From NCBI RefSeq assembly GCF_900091525.1, contig NZ_FMCU01000010.1:186001-250000 (forward strand): a stretch of 64,000 nt of DNA, written 5' to 3'. Below the pieces are notes generated by a model that made no database searches, was not told the origin of the DNA, and was given only the letters and a program-made list of their open reading frames with translations. The position numbers were made by a program, and so were the translations under genes. Positions 8,848-20,947 of the stretch are shown here, in pieces. Source of the stretch: Micromonospora matsumotoense. Lineage in GTDB: Bacteria > Actinomycetota > Actinomycetes > Mycobacteriales > Micromonosporaceae. How positions within the stretch are numbered: the first letter of the stretch is position 1; every line of letters starts with the position of its first letter.

Positions 8848-10605
8848 GTGACCAGCACACCGAACCCCACCCCCGAGCACACCGCCGGCTGGCGTCCCGC
8901 CGCGCGGGCGTTGGGCCGTGCGCTGGTGGGCCGCTGCCTGCGGGTGACCGCCGGCCTGCGGCAGACCTGGCGGCGGTCGTTGCAGGTCCGGGTGGTGACC
9001 ATCACGTTGGTGGTGTCCAGCCTGCTGGTCGGCGGCTTCGCCTACCTGATCGCCGACAAGATCACCAGCATCCTGCTCGACAACGCCGAGACCGACGTGC
9101 TGCTGCGGCTGCGCAACGGCAGCGACTACTCGGCCAAGCAGTTCAACCTCTACAGCCAGCCGCAGGAGGCGCAGCTCCAGGACACCATCGAGGGCACGGT
9201 GAACTACCTGGCCGGAGGCGACCCGCAGCAGACCAGCGGGGTCGTGGTGGCGATCACCGCCGACAACTACGCCGGCATCATCGAGACCCGCACCTCCCCG
9301 GCGATGGACGTCCGGCCACTGGTCAGCCGGGAGCTGCGGGCCGCCGTCGCCGACGGCAAGGTGGCCCACCAGATCCGCACCGGCCGGCTCACCGGCGAGC
9401 AGACGAAATACCTGGTCTACGGTTCCCCGGTGCCGACCCGCTTCGGCCAGCTGGAGCTGTACTACCTCGTACCGCTCCACCGGCAGGACGCCACCGCCGC
9501 CGACGCCCGGGCCACCGTACTGGCCACCGGGGTGGCCCTGGTGCTGCTGCTCGGCCTGCTCGCCGCCCTGGTCACCCGGCTGGTGGTGACCCCGGTCCGG
9601 GTGGCCGCGCGGACCGCCCAGCGGCTCTCCGCCGGCCTGCTCGACCAGCGGATGGTGGTCAACGGCGAGGACGACCTCGCCCTGCTCGCCGCCTCCTTCA
9701 ACCAGATGGCGACCAACCTGCAACGGCAGATCCTGCGGCTGGAGGAGATGTCCCGCCTCCAGCGCCGGTTCACCTCCGACGTCTCGCACGAGCTGCGTAC
9801 CCCACTGACCACCGTCCGGATGGCCGCCGACCTGATCTTCGCCGAGCGCGACGAGTTCGACCCGGCGGTGGCCCGCAGCGCCGAGCTGCTCCAGGCGGAG
9901 CTGGACCGGTTCGAGGAGCTGCTCACCGACCTGCTGGAGATCAGCCGCTTCGACGCCGGCTTCGCCATGCTCGACTCCGAGCCGACCGACCTGGTGCCGG
10001 TGGTGCACCGGGTCGCCGACCGCCTCGCCGGGCTGGCCGAACGCGTCGGCGTCACCATCGAGCTGGCCGTGCCGACGACCCCGGTGATCGCCGAGGTGGA
10101 CCCGCGCCGGGTCGAGCGGGTGCTGCGCAACCTGGTCGGCAACGCCGTCGAGCACGGCGAGGCCAAACCGGTGGTGATCACCCTGGGCGTCGACCAGACC
10201 GCCGTCGCGGTCACCGTGCGCGACCACGGCGTCGGGCTCAAGCCGGGCGAGGAGAAGCTGGTCTTCAACCGCTTCTGGCGGGCCGACCCGTCCCGGGCCC
10301 GGCAGACCGGCGGGACCGGCCTGGGCCTGTCGATCAGCCTGGAGGACGCCCGGCTGCACGGCGGCTGGCTGGAGGCGTGGGGCGCACCCGGACAGGGCGC
10401 CCAGTTCCGACTGACCCTGCCGGTCCGCTCCGGCGACCGGCTCACCACCTCACCGCTGCGGCTGGTGCCGGCCGACGCCACCCTGCCCTTCGGTGGCCCC
10501 CGCGACGGCGACCTGTTGGCCATCGGGCCCGGTGGCGGTGGCGCCCTGGCCATCGGCCCGGGGCCGACCGCCACGCCCGACGAGCGGGCGGAGGCCCGGT
10601 CGTGA
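8848..10605 (+). CDS. mtrB: sensor histidine kinase MtrB
   Basis: A 585-residue membrane histidine kinase. The N-terminal transmembrane helix (about 50-72), an extracellular sensor region, a second helix (about 222-248), a HAMP domain, the H-box FTSDVSHELRTPL (phospho-accepting His near 314) and the HATPase domain (N-box NLVGNAVEHGE, G-boxes GVGLKPG and GTGLGLSIS) are all present. The start GTG lies 13 bp after mtrA. The C-terminus carries a Gly/Pro-rich tail. It phosphorylates MtrA, and its activity is modulated by LpqB, whose gene overlaps by 4 bp. Confidence 0.96.
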   Translation: MTSTPNPTPEHTAGWRPAARALGRALVGRCLRVTAGLRQTWRRSLQVRVVTITLVVSSLLVGGFAYLIADKITSILLDNAETDVLLRLRNGSDYSAKQFNLYSQPQEAQLQDTIEGTVNYLAGGDPQQTSGVVVAITADNYAGIIETRTSPAMDVRPLVSRELRAAVADGKVAHQIRTGRLTGEQTKYLVYGSPVPTRFGQLELYYLVPLHRQDATAADARATVLATGVALVLLLGLLAALVTRLVVTPVRVAARTAQRLSAGLLDQRMVVNGEDDLALLAASFNQMATNLQRQILRLEEMSRLQRRFTSDVSHELRTPLTTVRMAADLIFAERDEFDPAVARSAELLQAELDRFEELLTDLLEISRFDAGFAMLDSEPTDLVPVVHRVADRLAGLAERVGVTIELAVPTTPVIAEVDPRRVERVLRNLVGNAVEHGEAKPVVITLGVDQTAVAVTVRDHGVGLKPGEEKLVFNRFWRADPSRARQTGGTGLGLSISLEDARLHGGWLEAWGAPGQGAQFRLTLPVRSGDRLTTSPLRLVPADATLPFGGPRDGDLLAIGPGGGGALAIGPGPTATPDERAEARS

Positions 10606-12428
10606 GCCGCCGCCGGACGCTGGCCGGGCTGCTCTGCGCCGCGCTGCTGGCGCTCGCCGCCGGCTGCGGCATCCCCGACCGCAGCGACGTGCAGGTGGAC
10701 GGCTCCGGGCCGGCCGTCTCGGCGGGCGCGTCCAGCTTCGGCCGGGGCGAACCACCCACCCGGACGGCCAGCGGTGCCGACCGGGAGATCTTCGTCCGCA
10801 ACTTCCTGGCCGCCGCAGCCGGCGAGCCCGAGCGGGCGTACGCCCGGGTCAAGCAGTTCATCGCCCGGGAGGACCGCAACCGGCTCGCCGAGAAGCAGGG
10901 CAGCGAGGTCGCGATCAACGTGGTCCGGCTGACCGAGAAGCCGGTGATCACCGAGAACGCCAGCGGGCTGCTCACCGTCCGGGTGCCGGTGCAGCAGGTC
11001 GGGTTGCTGCGGGCCAACGGGGTGCTCGGCCCACCGGTGGTGACCGACACGGAATACCAGTTCTCGTTGCGCGGCTCCGCCGAGGCGGGCCAGGAGAGCA
11101 CGACGGACGGCGGCTACTACGTCACCGATCCGCCCAGCGTGCTGCTGCTGGACACGTTGGCGCTGCGGCAGTACTACCAGACCCGCACGGTCTACTTCTG
11201 GAACTCCGACGCCACCCGACTCGTCGCCGACCAGCGTTACCTGCCGCTCGCCGTGCCGGCCGAGCGGCTGGTCAGCGAGGCGGTCAAGTGGCTGATCGCC
11301 GGCCCGTCGGACTGGCTCCGACAGGGGGTGAGCGGCCTGCCGGACCGGACCGCCCTGATCAACAACGCGGTCAAGACCGACGGCCGCTGGGAGGTCAATC
11401 TCGACCTGCCCGGGGACGACCGCCGCAAGCTGGAGAAGCTCGGCATCCAGCTGTCCTGGTCACTGTCCGACCTGGACGGGCCGCTCCAGCTCACCACCCG
11501 CAACCAGTCCCGGGTGACCATCGACGACCTGGCCGCCCACCGCCTCAACAATCCGGTCTACCCGCTCACCGAGGGACCGCAGCGGTTCACCGTCTATGAC
11601 GGGGCGATCCATCCGCTCGTCTTCGAGACCGAGTCCATCGGCACCGTGCCGATCCGCGCGGAGGACAACCACACCATCGTCTCGGCCGCCCTGCGGCGGG
11701 CCGCCGAGGAGAAGACCCTCGCCGCCCTGGTGAGCACCGCCCCCGGTGGCCGGCAGCGGCTGGTCGCCGGTTCGGGCGTCGCACCGGTGCAGGTGATGAC
11801 CCCGGCGATGCAGACGTTCACCGCGATCGGCCGGCCGGTCTGGCTGCGCCCGCTCGGGGCGGCCCAGCCGTACGGGCTGGTGGTGGCCGACGGGCGGCTC
11901 TACCGGTTCGACGACCGGGCCCGGATGGTGCAGGTGGCGGTGGGCGCCACGGGTCAGGTCAGCGCGGTGGCCACCTCGCTGGACGGGCACCGGATCGCGC
12001 TGATCGTCGGCGGTCGGCTCTATCTCAGTGCGGCGAGCCTCGACGGCGGAGTGGTGTCGCTCGGCCCGGTGCGACCGGTCGCCACCACGCTGACCGACCT
12101 GTCCGCGGTGGACTGGGCGCAGGAGAACACCCTGGCCGTCGCCGGCTCCACCAACCGCTCGGCGGTCTACGAGGTGAGCGTGGACGGGGCGCAGCAGGCC
12201 GCGCTGGTCACCGACGTCGGCGCCCGGGTGACCCATCTCGCGGTCTACCCGGCCAACCCGACGTACGTGCTGCCCGCCGTCATGATGATGTACGAGGCCA
12301 ACGGGGTCGCCTACCGCTACCGTTCGCCGTCGGCGGAGACGATCCGGAGCGAACAGGTGCTGGACGTGCCACCTCCGCCCGCCGGTGGCCGGGTGGGCAG
12401 CCCGACCGCACCGTTCTTCCTGTTCTGA
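10602..12428 (+). CDS. lpqB: lipoprotein LpqB with GerMN domain
   Basis: A 608-residue lipoprotein. The signal peptide ends in the lipobox LALAAGC, with the lipidated Cys at residue 22. A GerMN domain (YFWNSDATRLVADQRYLPLA; about 185-290) is followed by a C-terminal beta-propeller-like region. In mycobacteria and relatives LpqB sits on the outer face of the membrane and modulates MtrB. The GTG start overlaps the mtrB stop (GTGA), giving translational coupling. The frame is open further upstream, but that part overlaps mtrB and is not coding. Confidence 0.95.
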   Translation: MSRRRTLAGLLCAALLALAAGCGIPDRSDVQVDGSGPAVSAGASSFGRGEPPTRTASGADREIFVRNFLAAAAGEPERAYARVKQFIAREDRNRLAEKQGSEVAINVVRLTEKPVITENASGLLTVRVPVQQVGLLRANGVLGPPVVTDTEYQFSLRGSAEAGQESTTDGGYYVTDPPSVLLLDTLALRQYYQTRTVYFWNSDATRLVADQRYLPLAVPAERLVSEAVKWLIAGPSDWLRQGVSGLPDRTALINNAVKTDGRWEVNLDLPGDDRRKLEKLGIQLSWSLSDLDGPLQLTTRNQSRVTIDDLAAHRLNNPVYPLTEGPQRFTVYDGAIHPLVFETESIGTVPIRAEDNHTIVSAALRRAAEEKTLAALVSTAPGGRQRLVAGSGVAPVQVMTPAMQTFTAIGRPVWLRPLGAAQPYGLVVADGRLYRFDDRARMVQVAVGATGQVSAVATSLDGHRIALIVGGRLYLSAASLDGGVVSLGPVRPVATTLTDLSAVDWAQENTLAVAGSTNRSAVYEVSVDGAQQAALVTDVGARVTHLAVYPANPTYVLPAVMMMYEANGVAYRYRSPSAETIRSEQVLDVPPPPAGGRVGSPTAPFFLF

Positions 12429-12435
12429 GCTGCTC

Positions 12436-13143
12436 GTGCGGGACGTCGGCGGACTCTGGGCGGACCTGACCGATCTGGTCTTCCCGACCGGGTGCGCGGG
12501 CTGCGGGCGGCGGGACGCGACCCTGCGCCAGGGCTGCTGCCCGCAGTGCGTACGCCAACTCGCCGCGCTGCGGCCGGCGCCGGCCCGACCCACCCCGCCC
12601 CCACCCGACCTGCCGCCCTGTCACGCTCTCGGCCCGTACGCGGGTCCGCTGCGGGAGGCGCTGCTGTCGTACAAGGAGCGGGGCCGGCACGGGCTGGCCC
12701 GGCCGTTGGGCGGGTTGCTGGCGGAGGTGGTGGCGGCGTCGGTGGGGTCGGCCCGACCGGTGCTGCTGGTGCCGGTGCCGGACCGGGCGGCGGCGGCCCG
12801 GGCCCGCTACGGCGACCACCTGACCCGGTTGGCCCGGCACGCGGCGGTCCGGTTGCGGCGGGCCGGCTGGGACGTGCGGACGGCGGTGCCGGTGCGGGCG
12901 CTGCCCCGGCCGGATTCGGTGGAGCTGGATCATTCGGGACGGGCCGAGGCGGCGGCGTCGGCGTTCCGGCTGCGGCCCGGGTGGGCCGGCCGGGGCGCGG
13001 GTGGCCGGACGGTGGTGGTGTTGGACGACATCCTGACCACCGGGGCCACCCTGGCGGCGATGAGTCGGACCTTGCGCGCGGCGGGAATGACGCCATACGG
13101 CGCGGCCGTGTTGGGTGCAACGCAAAAGCGGCGGCATTGGTGA
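12436..13143 (+). CDS. ComF family phosphoribosyltransferase-like protein
   Basis: A 235-residue ComF-family protein. The N-terminal zinc-binding Cys cluster is visible (CAGCGRRD and CCPQC), followed by a type I phosphoribosyltransferase fold whose PRPP loop is VVVLDDILTTGATL. In naturally competent bacteria ComFC acts in DNA uptake; in actinobacteria the gene is conserved between lpqB and hpf and its role is unclear. The start was taken at the GTG 8 bp after the lpqB stop; no strong ribosome binding site was seen, so an alternative start within a few codons is possible. Confidence 0.88.
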   Translation: MRDVGGLWADLTDLVFPTGCAGCGRRDATLRQGCCPQCVRQLAALRPAPARPTPPPPDLPPCHALGPYAGPLREALLSYKERGRHGLARPLGGLLAEVVAASVGSARPVLLVPVPDRAAAARARYGDHLTRLARHAAVRLRRAGWDVRTAVPVRALPRPDSVELDHSGRAEAAASAFRLRPGWAGRGAGGRTVVVLDDILTTGATLAAMSRTLRAAGMTPYGAAVLGATQKRRHW

Positions 13144-13393
13144 CGCTTCGTGTTTCCGTTTCACCCCATGGTGTTGGTTGCTGTTAATTCTCTGAGCGTT
13201 TCCCACAACCGGGGGTGACTGTCGGGCGAACAGGAGTTAGCGTTTTCGTGTCGGGGTAGGAAGGGTTTCCCACCCGCCCCCGACGGTGGAAGGAGGCGTA
13301 GCCGTACCTGACCGGTCGACGCTCCCAGGGGTCCTCCCGAGGTCGCTCGACCGGATTCGAAGATCAGCCGACCATCCGGAAAAGGGAGGTCAC

Positions 13394-14020
13394 GTGGACA
13401 TCGTGGTCAAGGGTCGAAACGTCGAAGTGCCGGACCATTACCGGGTACACGTAGCGGAGAAACTCGCAAAGATCGAACGCTACGATCACAAGCTCATCCG
13501 GGTCGATGTGGAGCTGTTCCACGAACGCAATCCCCGCCAGTCCGACACCTGCCAGCGTGTGGAGATCACCTGTGTCTCCCGTGGGCCGGTGATCAGGGCC
13601 GAGGCCTGCACGAACGACTTCTACAGCGCGCTGGACGCGGCCATCGCCAAGCTGGACACCCGACTGCGCCGGGCGGCCGACCGCCGCCGCGTACACCGGG
13701 GCCGGCATGCGCCGATCTCCGTCGCCGCCGCCACCGCCGGTCTACCGGTGGCCGGTCTGGACGACGTCGCCGTCGCCGTCACCGGCACGGCCACCGCGAC
13801 CGCCGTCGAGGAACGCCCGGAGGAGCACGACGACCAGCCCTGGCACATCGCCCGGGCCAAGGTGCACCCCGCCGATCCGATGACCGTCGACGACGCCCTG
13901 TTCCAGATGGAACTCGTCGGCCACGACTTCTACCTGTTCCACGACAAGGAGTCCGGCCGCCCCAGCGTCGTCTACCGCCGCCACGCCTACGACTACGGCA
14001 TCATCTCCCTAGACACCTAA
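13394..14020 (+). CDS. hpf: long-form ribosome hibernation promoting factor
   Basis: A 208-residue HPF of the long type. The N-terminal S30AE domain (residues 1-100; VVKGRNVEVPDHYRVHVAEK) binds the 30S decoding centre. A Val/Ala/Thr-rich linker connects to a C-terminal dimerisation domain (DDALFQMELVGHDFYLFHDK) that drives 100S dimers in stationary phase. The GTG start is preceded by AAAGGGAGGT at good spacing. The 250-bp upstream gap is AT-richer than its surroundings and probably holds the promoter. The coding end is followed by a C-rich tract and a palindromic element. Confidence 0.93.
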   Translation: MDIVVKGRNVEVPDHYRVHVAEKLAKIERYDHKLIRVDVELFHERNPRQSDTCQRVEITCVSRGPVIRAEACTNDFYSALDAAIAKLDTRLRRAADRRRVHRGRHAPISVAAATAGLPVAGLDDVAVAVTGTATATAVEERPEEHDDQPWHIARAKVHPADPMTVDDALFQMELVGHDFYLFHDKESGRPSVVYRRHAYDYGIISLDT

Positions 14021-14080
14021 CCCCCGCCCTCCCCTTCCCTTCCCTCCCCTCTCCCCGTCCCCCCGTCCCTTCCGCCGGCG
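14021..14080. other. polypyrimidine tract downstream of hpf
   Basis: About 60 bases after the hpf stop are almost only C and T on the plus strand (runs such as CCCTCCCCTTCCC). The tract sits directly before the palindromic element at 14081-14138. Similar G- or C-rich tracts flank the other two copies of that element, so the association may be real, perhaps through a transcription-pausing or insertion-site preference. Confidence 0.5.
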
Positions 14081-14138
14081 GTGATCAAGAGGGTTGCGTC
14101 AGTTTCGAAGATCGAATTGACGCAACCCTCTTGATCAC
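14081..14138. repeat. dispersed palindromic element, copy 1 (58 nt)
   Basis: Perfect 21-nt inverted arms (GTGATCAAGAGGGTTGCGTC plus A, and its complement) enclose a 16-nt loop containing GATCGAAT. The same architecture recurs at 29763-29822 and 30983-31042. This copy lies between convergent hpf and the GNAT gene and supplies the GNAT stop codon (14135-14137). It could act as a bidirectional terminator or be a REP/MITE-type repeat. Confidence 0.85.
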
Positions 14139-15274
14139 CCGGGGAGTGGGTGGGGGGTCGGGGTGGGGTCGGTGGGGAGGCGGGACCAGAGGAGGGTGTC
14201 GGGGCGGGGGGTGTCGGGGTCCGGGGCGGGGAGGCGGGCGCGCATGAGGCCCTCCCGGTGGAAGCCGGCCCGGGTCAGGACCCGCTGGGAGGCGGTGTTC
14301 CAGGGGGCGGTGCCGGCCCAGAGGCGGGCCAGGCCCACCGGGTCGAACGCCCAGCCCGCCAGCAGCCGGACCGCACGGGTGGCCAGGCCCCGGCCGCGCG
14401 CCTCGGGCAGCAGGCTGTAGCCGATCATCGCCTGACCGGTGGCCGGCTCGTCGTAGATCAGGGCGCAGCCGCCGACCATCGTGCCGGTCACCGCGTCGCA
14501 CAGCGCGAAGTCGGCTGACCGGCCGGTCAGCCAGTCGCTCTCGGCGACGGCGCAGCGCCGGTCGATGTCCGCCCGGGTCGGTGGGACCGGCCGGACCCGG
14601 GTCGCCACCACCTCGGGGCGGGTGTGCAGCCGGTGCAACGCCTCGGCGTCCGCAGGGGCGAGCCGGCGCAGGGTCACCACCGTGTCGGTGAGCCGACCGT
14701 CGGGCAGGTCCGGCAGCGGACGCGGGAGCGGGCCCGGCGGGTCGTCGGCGAGGCGTACCCAGGCGAGCAGGTCGTACCGGCTGCCGTCGCGGCCCAGGCC
14801 GGCGGACCGGCGTACCCCCTCGGGGTGGAAGCCGGCGGCCAGCGCGACCCGCTGGCTGGCCGGGTTCTCGGCCTGGATCAGCAGTTCCAGCCGGGCCAGG
14901 CCGGCCCGGAACGCGGCGGTCGCCAGCGCCCGGGTGGCGGCGGTGGCGATCCCGCGCCGCCGGGCCTGCGGTGCCACCCAGTAGCCCAGCTCCGCCTGGC
15001 CCCGGCCCGGCACCACCTGGCTGAGCCCGGCCCCGCCGACCGGTCGGTCGGTGTCGGCGTCGACGATCGCGTACGCGGCCCCGCCGCCGCGCCACGCCGC
15101 CGGGGCGCCCTCGGTGATCCACCAGCGGGCGTCGGCCAGGGTGTACGGCTGCGGCAGCACCGGATTGAACCGCAGGTTCACCGGATCGGCGCAGCCGGCG
15201 ACGAGGTCCCCGGCGTCGTCGGGGCGGTACGGCCGCAGCCGCACCGGACCGGCCTCGACGACGTCCGGGGTCAC
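14135..15274 (-). CDS. double-domain GNAT N-acetyltransferase
   Basis: A 379-residue protein made of two GNAT domains in tandem. Domain 1 (about 8-175) has the acetyl-CoA loop APQARRRGIATAA; domain 2 (about 190-360) has LLPEARGRGLATRA. Both match the Q/RxxGxG/A pattern. Substrates are unknown; the RimJ/RimL-like look suggests N-terminal or small-molecule acetylation. The GTG start overlaps the stop of the next double-GNAT gene by 4 bp, so the two are coupled. The Pro/Thr-rich C-terminal tail runs into a palindromic repeat that supplies the stop codon. Confidence 0.85.
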   Translation of the reverse strand: MTPDVVEAGPVRLRPYRPDDAGDLVAGCADPVNLRFNPVLPQPYTLADARWWITEGAPAAWRGGGAAYAIVDADTDRPVGGAGLSQVVPGRGQAELGYWVAPQARRRGIATAATRALATAAFRAGLARLELLIQAENPASQRVALAAGFHPEGVRRSAGLGRDGSRYDLLAWVRLADDPPGPLPRPLPDLPDGRLTDTVVTLRRLAPADAEALHRLHTRPEVVATRVRPVPPTRADIDRRCAVAESDWLTGRSADFALCDAVTGTMVGGCALIYDEPATGQAMIGYSLLPEARGRGLATRAVRLLAGWAFDPVGLARLWAGTAPWNTASQRVLTRAGFHREGLMRARLPAPDPDTPRPDTLLWSRLPTDPTPTPHPLPG

Positions 15275-16434
15275 GTCAGATCCTCGGCGAGCAGCGCGCC
15301 GACCCAGGCGTCGACCCGGTCCCCCCGCTGCGAGACCCCGCCCCGCAGGGTGCCCTCGACGGTGAAGCCGGCCTTCTCGGCGACCCGGCGGGAGGCGGTG
15401 TTGCCGACGTGGGCCTTCCACTCGACCCGGGCCAGGCCGAGGCCGGTGATGCCCCAGGCGGTGAGCGCGCCGAGCGCGGCCGGCATCCAGCCCCGCCCCC
15501 GGGCGTGCGGCGCGGTCATGAAGCCGACTTCGGCCAGCAGTGGGTCGGTGGGGTTCAACCGCAGGTCGACGGTGCCGGCGAAGGCGTCGTCCGGGTCGGC
15601 CAGCACGAAGCACGCGCTGCTGCCCCGCGCCCAGGCCAGCCCGCCGTAGCCCAGGTAGCCCTCGGCGTCGGTGCGCTGGTAGGGGTGCGGCACGCTGGTC
15701 CACCGGACGGTGTCGGGGTCCCGGCAGGTGGCCACGACCCCGTCCAGGTCGCGCTCCTCCATCGGTCGTAGCCGCAGCTCGGTGTCCCCGGCGGCGGCGA
15801 AGAGGACGGGTGGGGGCCGGCTGAACACGGCGGCCCGCCGGGCGTCCAGGGTGCCCGACCCGGCGGGGCCGGTCGCGCCGACGGCGGGCACCTCCCCGGG
15901 CAGCAGCGAGCCGACCCACCCCTCGGCCCGGCCGTCCCCGGCGGGGTGGGCGAGCCGTAGTTCGCCGGAGACCTGGATGCCGGCCCGCAGCGCGACCAGC
16001 CGGGAGAAGTGGTTGCCGACCTCGGCCTGCCAGATCAGCCGGCGCAGGGACAGCGCCTCGAAGGCCCACCGGGCGACCGCCCGGACGGCCCGCACGGTGA
16101 CCCCCCGGCCGCGGGCCCACGGGGCGGTCCAGTAGCCGATCTCGCCGGAGTCGAGGGTCCGGTCGATCGAGACCAGGCCGCAGGAGCCCAGCAGTTGGCC
16201 GGTGGTCGCGTCGCAGACAGCGAACGGCGCGCCGGTGCCGTCAGCCCAGGCGCGGGTGGCGATCTCGGTGACGAAACCATGGGCGTGTTCAGGCCGGTAC
16301 GGACGCGGTACGGTGGTCCAGCGCTGGATGTCCGGGTCCTGGCAAGCCCGGTGCACGTCTTCCGCGTCCGAGGCGAGCCACGGACGCAGCAGCAGGCTGT
16401 CCTCGACGATCTCCACAGGCTCCATCCGGGTCAT
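15271..16434 (-). CDS. second double-domain GNAT N-acetyltransferase
   Basis: A 387-residue protein, again with two GNAT domains. The first (about 5-165) has TAPWARGRGVTVRAVRAVARW; the second (about 220-385) has TAPHARGRGWMPAALGALTAW. Together with the downstream gene, four related acetyltransferase domains lie in one two-gene operon, consistent with duplication of a two-domain ancestor. The ATG at 16434 was chosen; an in-frame ATG three codons later (MEP) is an alternative. It is divergent from secA, with about 160 bp between the starts. The substrate is unknown. Confidence 0.85.
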   Translation of the reverse strand: MTRMEPVEIVEDSLLLRPWLASDAEDVHRACQDPDIQRWTTVPRPYRPEHAHGFVTEIATRAWADGTGAPFAVCDATTGQLLGSCGLVSIDRTLDSGEIGYWTAPWARGRGVTVRAVRAVARWAFEALSLRRLIWQAEVGNHFSRLVALRAGIQVSGELRLAHPAGDGRAEGWVGSLLPGEVPAVGATGPAGSGTLDARRAAVFSRPPPVLFAAAGDTELRLRPMEERDLDGVVATCRDPDTVRWTSVPHPYQRTDAEGYLGYGGLAWARGSSACFVLADPDDAFAGTVDLRLNPTDPLLAEVGFMTAPHARGRGWMPAALGALTAWGITGLGLARVEWKAHVGNTASRRVAEKAGFTVEGTLRGGVSQRGDRVDAWVGALLAEDLT

Positions 16435-16594
16435 CGTGCCGGATCGTTCGCGGTGGGCGTAACCGGATAATCGTGGGTAGCGGGCCGAGCCGAGCGTTAT
16501 GTCGGTTTAGTCGGGCCGGACCGCCGCCACCAGTGACCATCGCGCCGTCGGAGCGCCTACGATGGTGCGAGACTGTCTAGGGGAGCGTTGATCC

Positions 16595-19519
<2,925 letters not shown>

Positions 19520-19526
19520 TCCGAAC

Positions 19527-19572
19527 CGCGAGGACGCCCGCCCGCTCAACTGAGCGGGCGGGCGTCCTCGCG
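19527..19572. terminator. strong hairpin after secA
   Basis: Perfect 22-bp inverted arms (CGCGAGGACGCCCGCCCGCT plus CA and its complement) with a 2-nt loop lie 8 bp after the secA stop and before the convergent Rv3235-like gene. It probably serves both directions. There is no clear U-tract, which is usual for high-GC actinomycetes. Confidence 0.85.
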
Positions 19573-19639
19573 TTCCTGAGCGGCCAGCGGGCAACCTACC
19601 GCCCGAACTGGCCGACTACCCGGCGTGGGCGCTTCGGGG

Positions 19640-20221
19640 TCAGATGACCTGGAGGGTGGTGCAGAGCCAGCTGCCTCGGCGCTGTTCCAGGCGGAGTGCC
19701 ATGGCCCAGGTACGGCCGCTGGCGGTGACCACCGCGGCCACCTCGACCGCCGCCGGGCGCGGCTCGTACACCCGCATCCGGCGCAGGTGGACGGCGGGCC
19801 GGGTGGAGCGCCGCCTCACCGGCGGGGTACGGGACGCGGCGCGGGCGAGTTGCTCGGTCACCTCGACGGTGCGCCCCGGCTCGACCAGTGCCCGGATCTG
19901 GCCGGGCGGCCGGTAGCCGTTGAGGATCTCCAGGCAGGTGCCGACGAACCGGTGCGCCGCACGGGTCGCCTCGGGAGTGACCGTGGCGGGCGGGGGCAGT
20001 GGTGGGGCGGCCGGGTGCCCGGGGCGGGGTCGGGGGTCGGGTCGCCGGCCGGCCGGACGGCCGATGGGTTGCTGTCCCGTGCCGAACAGATCGAGGGCGA
20101 GTTGACCGGGTGGCCGGGGCCAGAGATCCGGCACCTCGTCGACGTAGGGCGGGTCGGCGATGGGGGCGGGGCGCAACCGGATCGGCGGTCGGGTCGGCCC
20201 CGGACGGCGGGAGTCGGCCAT
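19640..20221 (-). CDS. Rv3235 family protein
   Basis: A 193-residue protein. The N-terminal ~85 residues are Pro/Arg-rich and probably disordered. The C-terminal ~100 residues (ATRAAHRFVGTCLEILNGYRP ... RRGSWLCTTLQVI) match the small Rv3235 family found near secA in mycobacteria and many actinomycetes. Its position one gene from secA supports the assignment. No catalytic motif is visible and the function is unknown. The start ATG at 20221 is the only reasonable one. Confidence 0.8.
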   Translation of the reverse strand: MADSRRPGPTRPPIRLRPAPIADPPYVDEVPDLWPRPPGQLALDLFGTGQQPIGRPAGRRPDPRPRPGHPAAPPLPPPATVTPEATRAAHRFVGTCLEILNGYRPPGQIRALVEPGRTVEVTEQLARAASRTPPVRRRSTRPAVHLRRMRVYEPRPAAVEVAAVVTASGRTWAMALRLEQRRGSWLCTTLQVI

Positions 20222-20322
20222 CGTCGCACCCTCAATCCTACGTTTGCCTTCGTTTGCTTCCGACAGCTTCGATTGTCGGACATGGCAACGCCCAGGGTCA
20301 ATGGCTCAGCGGGATGGTCCGG

Positions 20323-20550
20323 TCACTCCGGGTCGCGGTCGGTGAGCGGGTTGCCGCGTACCCACTCGGCGGTCTCGGCGTACTTGAACTGGATGTACTC
20401 CTCCAGCCGGGCGCGCTCGACCCGCCACTGCCCCCGTCCACCGATCTTGATGGCCGGGAGTTCACCGCTGCGTACCATGTGATAGACCTGCGAATCCGAC
20501 ACGTTCAGCTCGGTGGCCACGTCGGAGAGCAGGAGAAACCTCGGCTCCAC
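20323..20550 (-). CDS. small helix-turn-helix DNA-binding protein (excisionase/MerR-like fold)
   Basis: A 75-residue protein with an excisionase-type winged helix-turn-helix: LLSDVATELNVSDSQVYHMV, then the wing GELPAIKIGGRGQWRVERARLEE. Such stand-alone AlpA/BldC-like proteins serve as transcription factors or nucleoid-associated regulators in actinobacteria; despite the fold it need not be phage-derived, since the neighbours are core genes. It lies 101 bp upstream of the Rv3235-like gene in the same direction. Confidence 0.85.
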   Translation of the reverse strand: MEPRFLLLSDVATELNVSDSQVYHMVRSGELPAIKIGGRGQWRVERARLEEYIQFKYAETAEWVRGNPLTDRDPE

Positions 20551-20947
20551 GGAAACCCCTCAGCTTGGCGTCGTTGGGGTCAGTTTGCCACCGACAGCCT
20601 TCCCCGCCCAGCATCGGACCGTCCGGTCGATCCTGGCTGTCCGGTGACCGACCGTCTCCTGCCGGCCGCCCTGGGGGAGGCCGGCGGTGTCGCGGCCCGA
20701 TCGCCGGCCGACGGGGTGTGCCGGGCTGATCCGCCCGAAGAGGGGTCGTCGGGCCGGTGCGGCGGCTTCCACCGGTGCGGTGCACGGTGTATGACGGTCT
20801 CGGCGTCGGGTCCGCGCCGGCACCGCCGGTACGGCATGATCGGCTTTCGGGACGGCGGGGGGTCGTCACGAGCCGGGCGAACGGTGGGCCCCCGGGCCCC
20901 CGGTGAACGCGGCTGACCAGGCGGCAGGGCAACGAGCGGGAGAGACG
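20551..20947. other. 397-bp divergent intergenic region
   Basis: This lies between the leftward helix-turn-helix gene and the rightward DUF6912 gene. I see no convincing ORF, RNA or long repeat. Promoters for both genes must lie here, but no clean -35/-10 pair stands out. Confidence 0.5.

Noticed and set aside
15275-16120. N-terminal 282-residue extension of the first double-GNAT frame
   Set aside because: It is an out-of-frame reading of the second double-GNAT gene; the GTG at 15274 overlaps that gene's stop, as expected in an operon.
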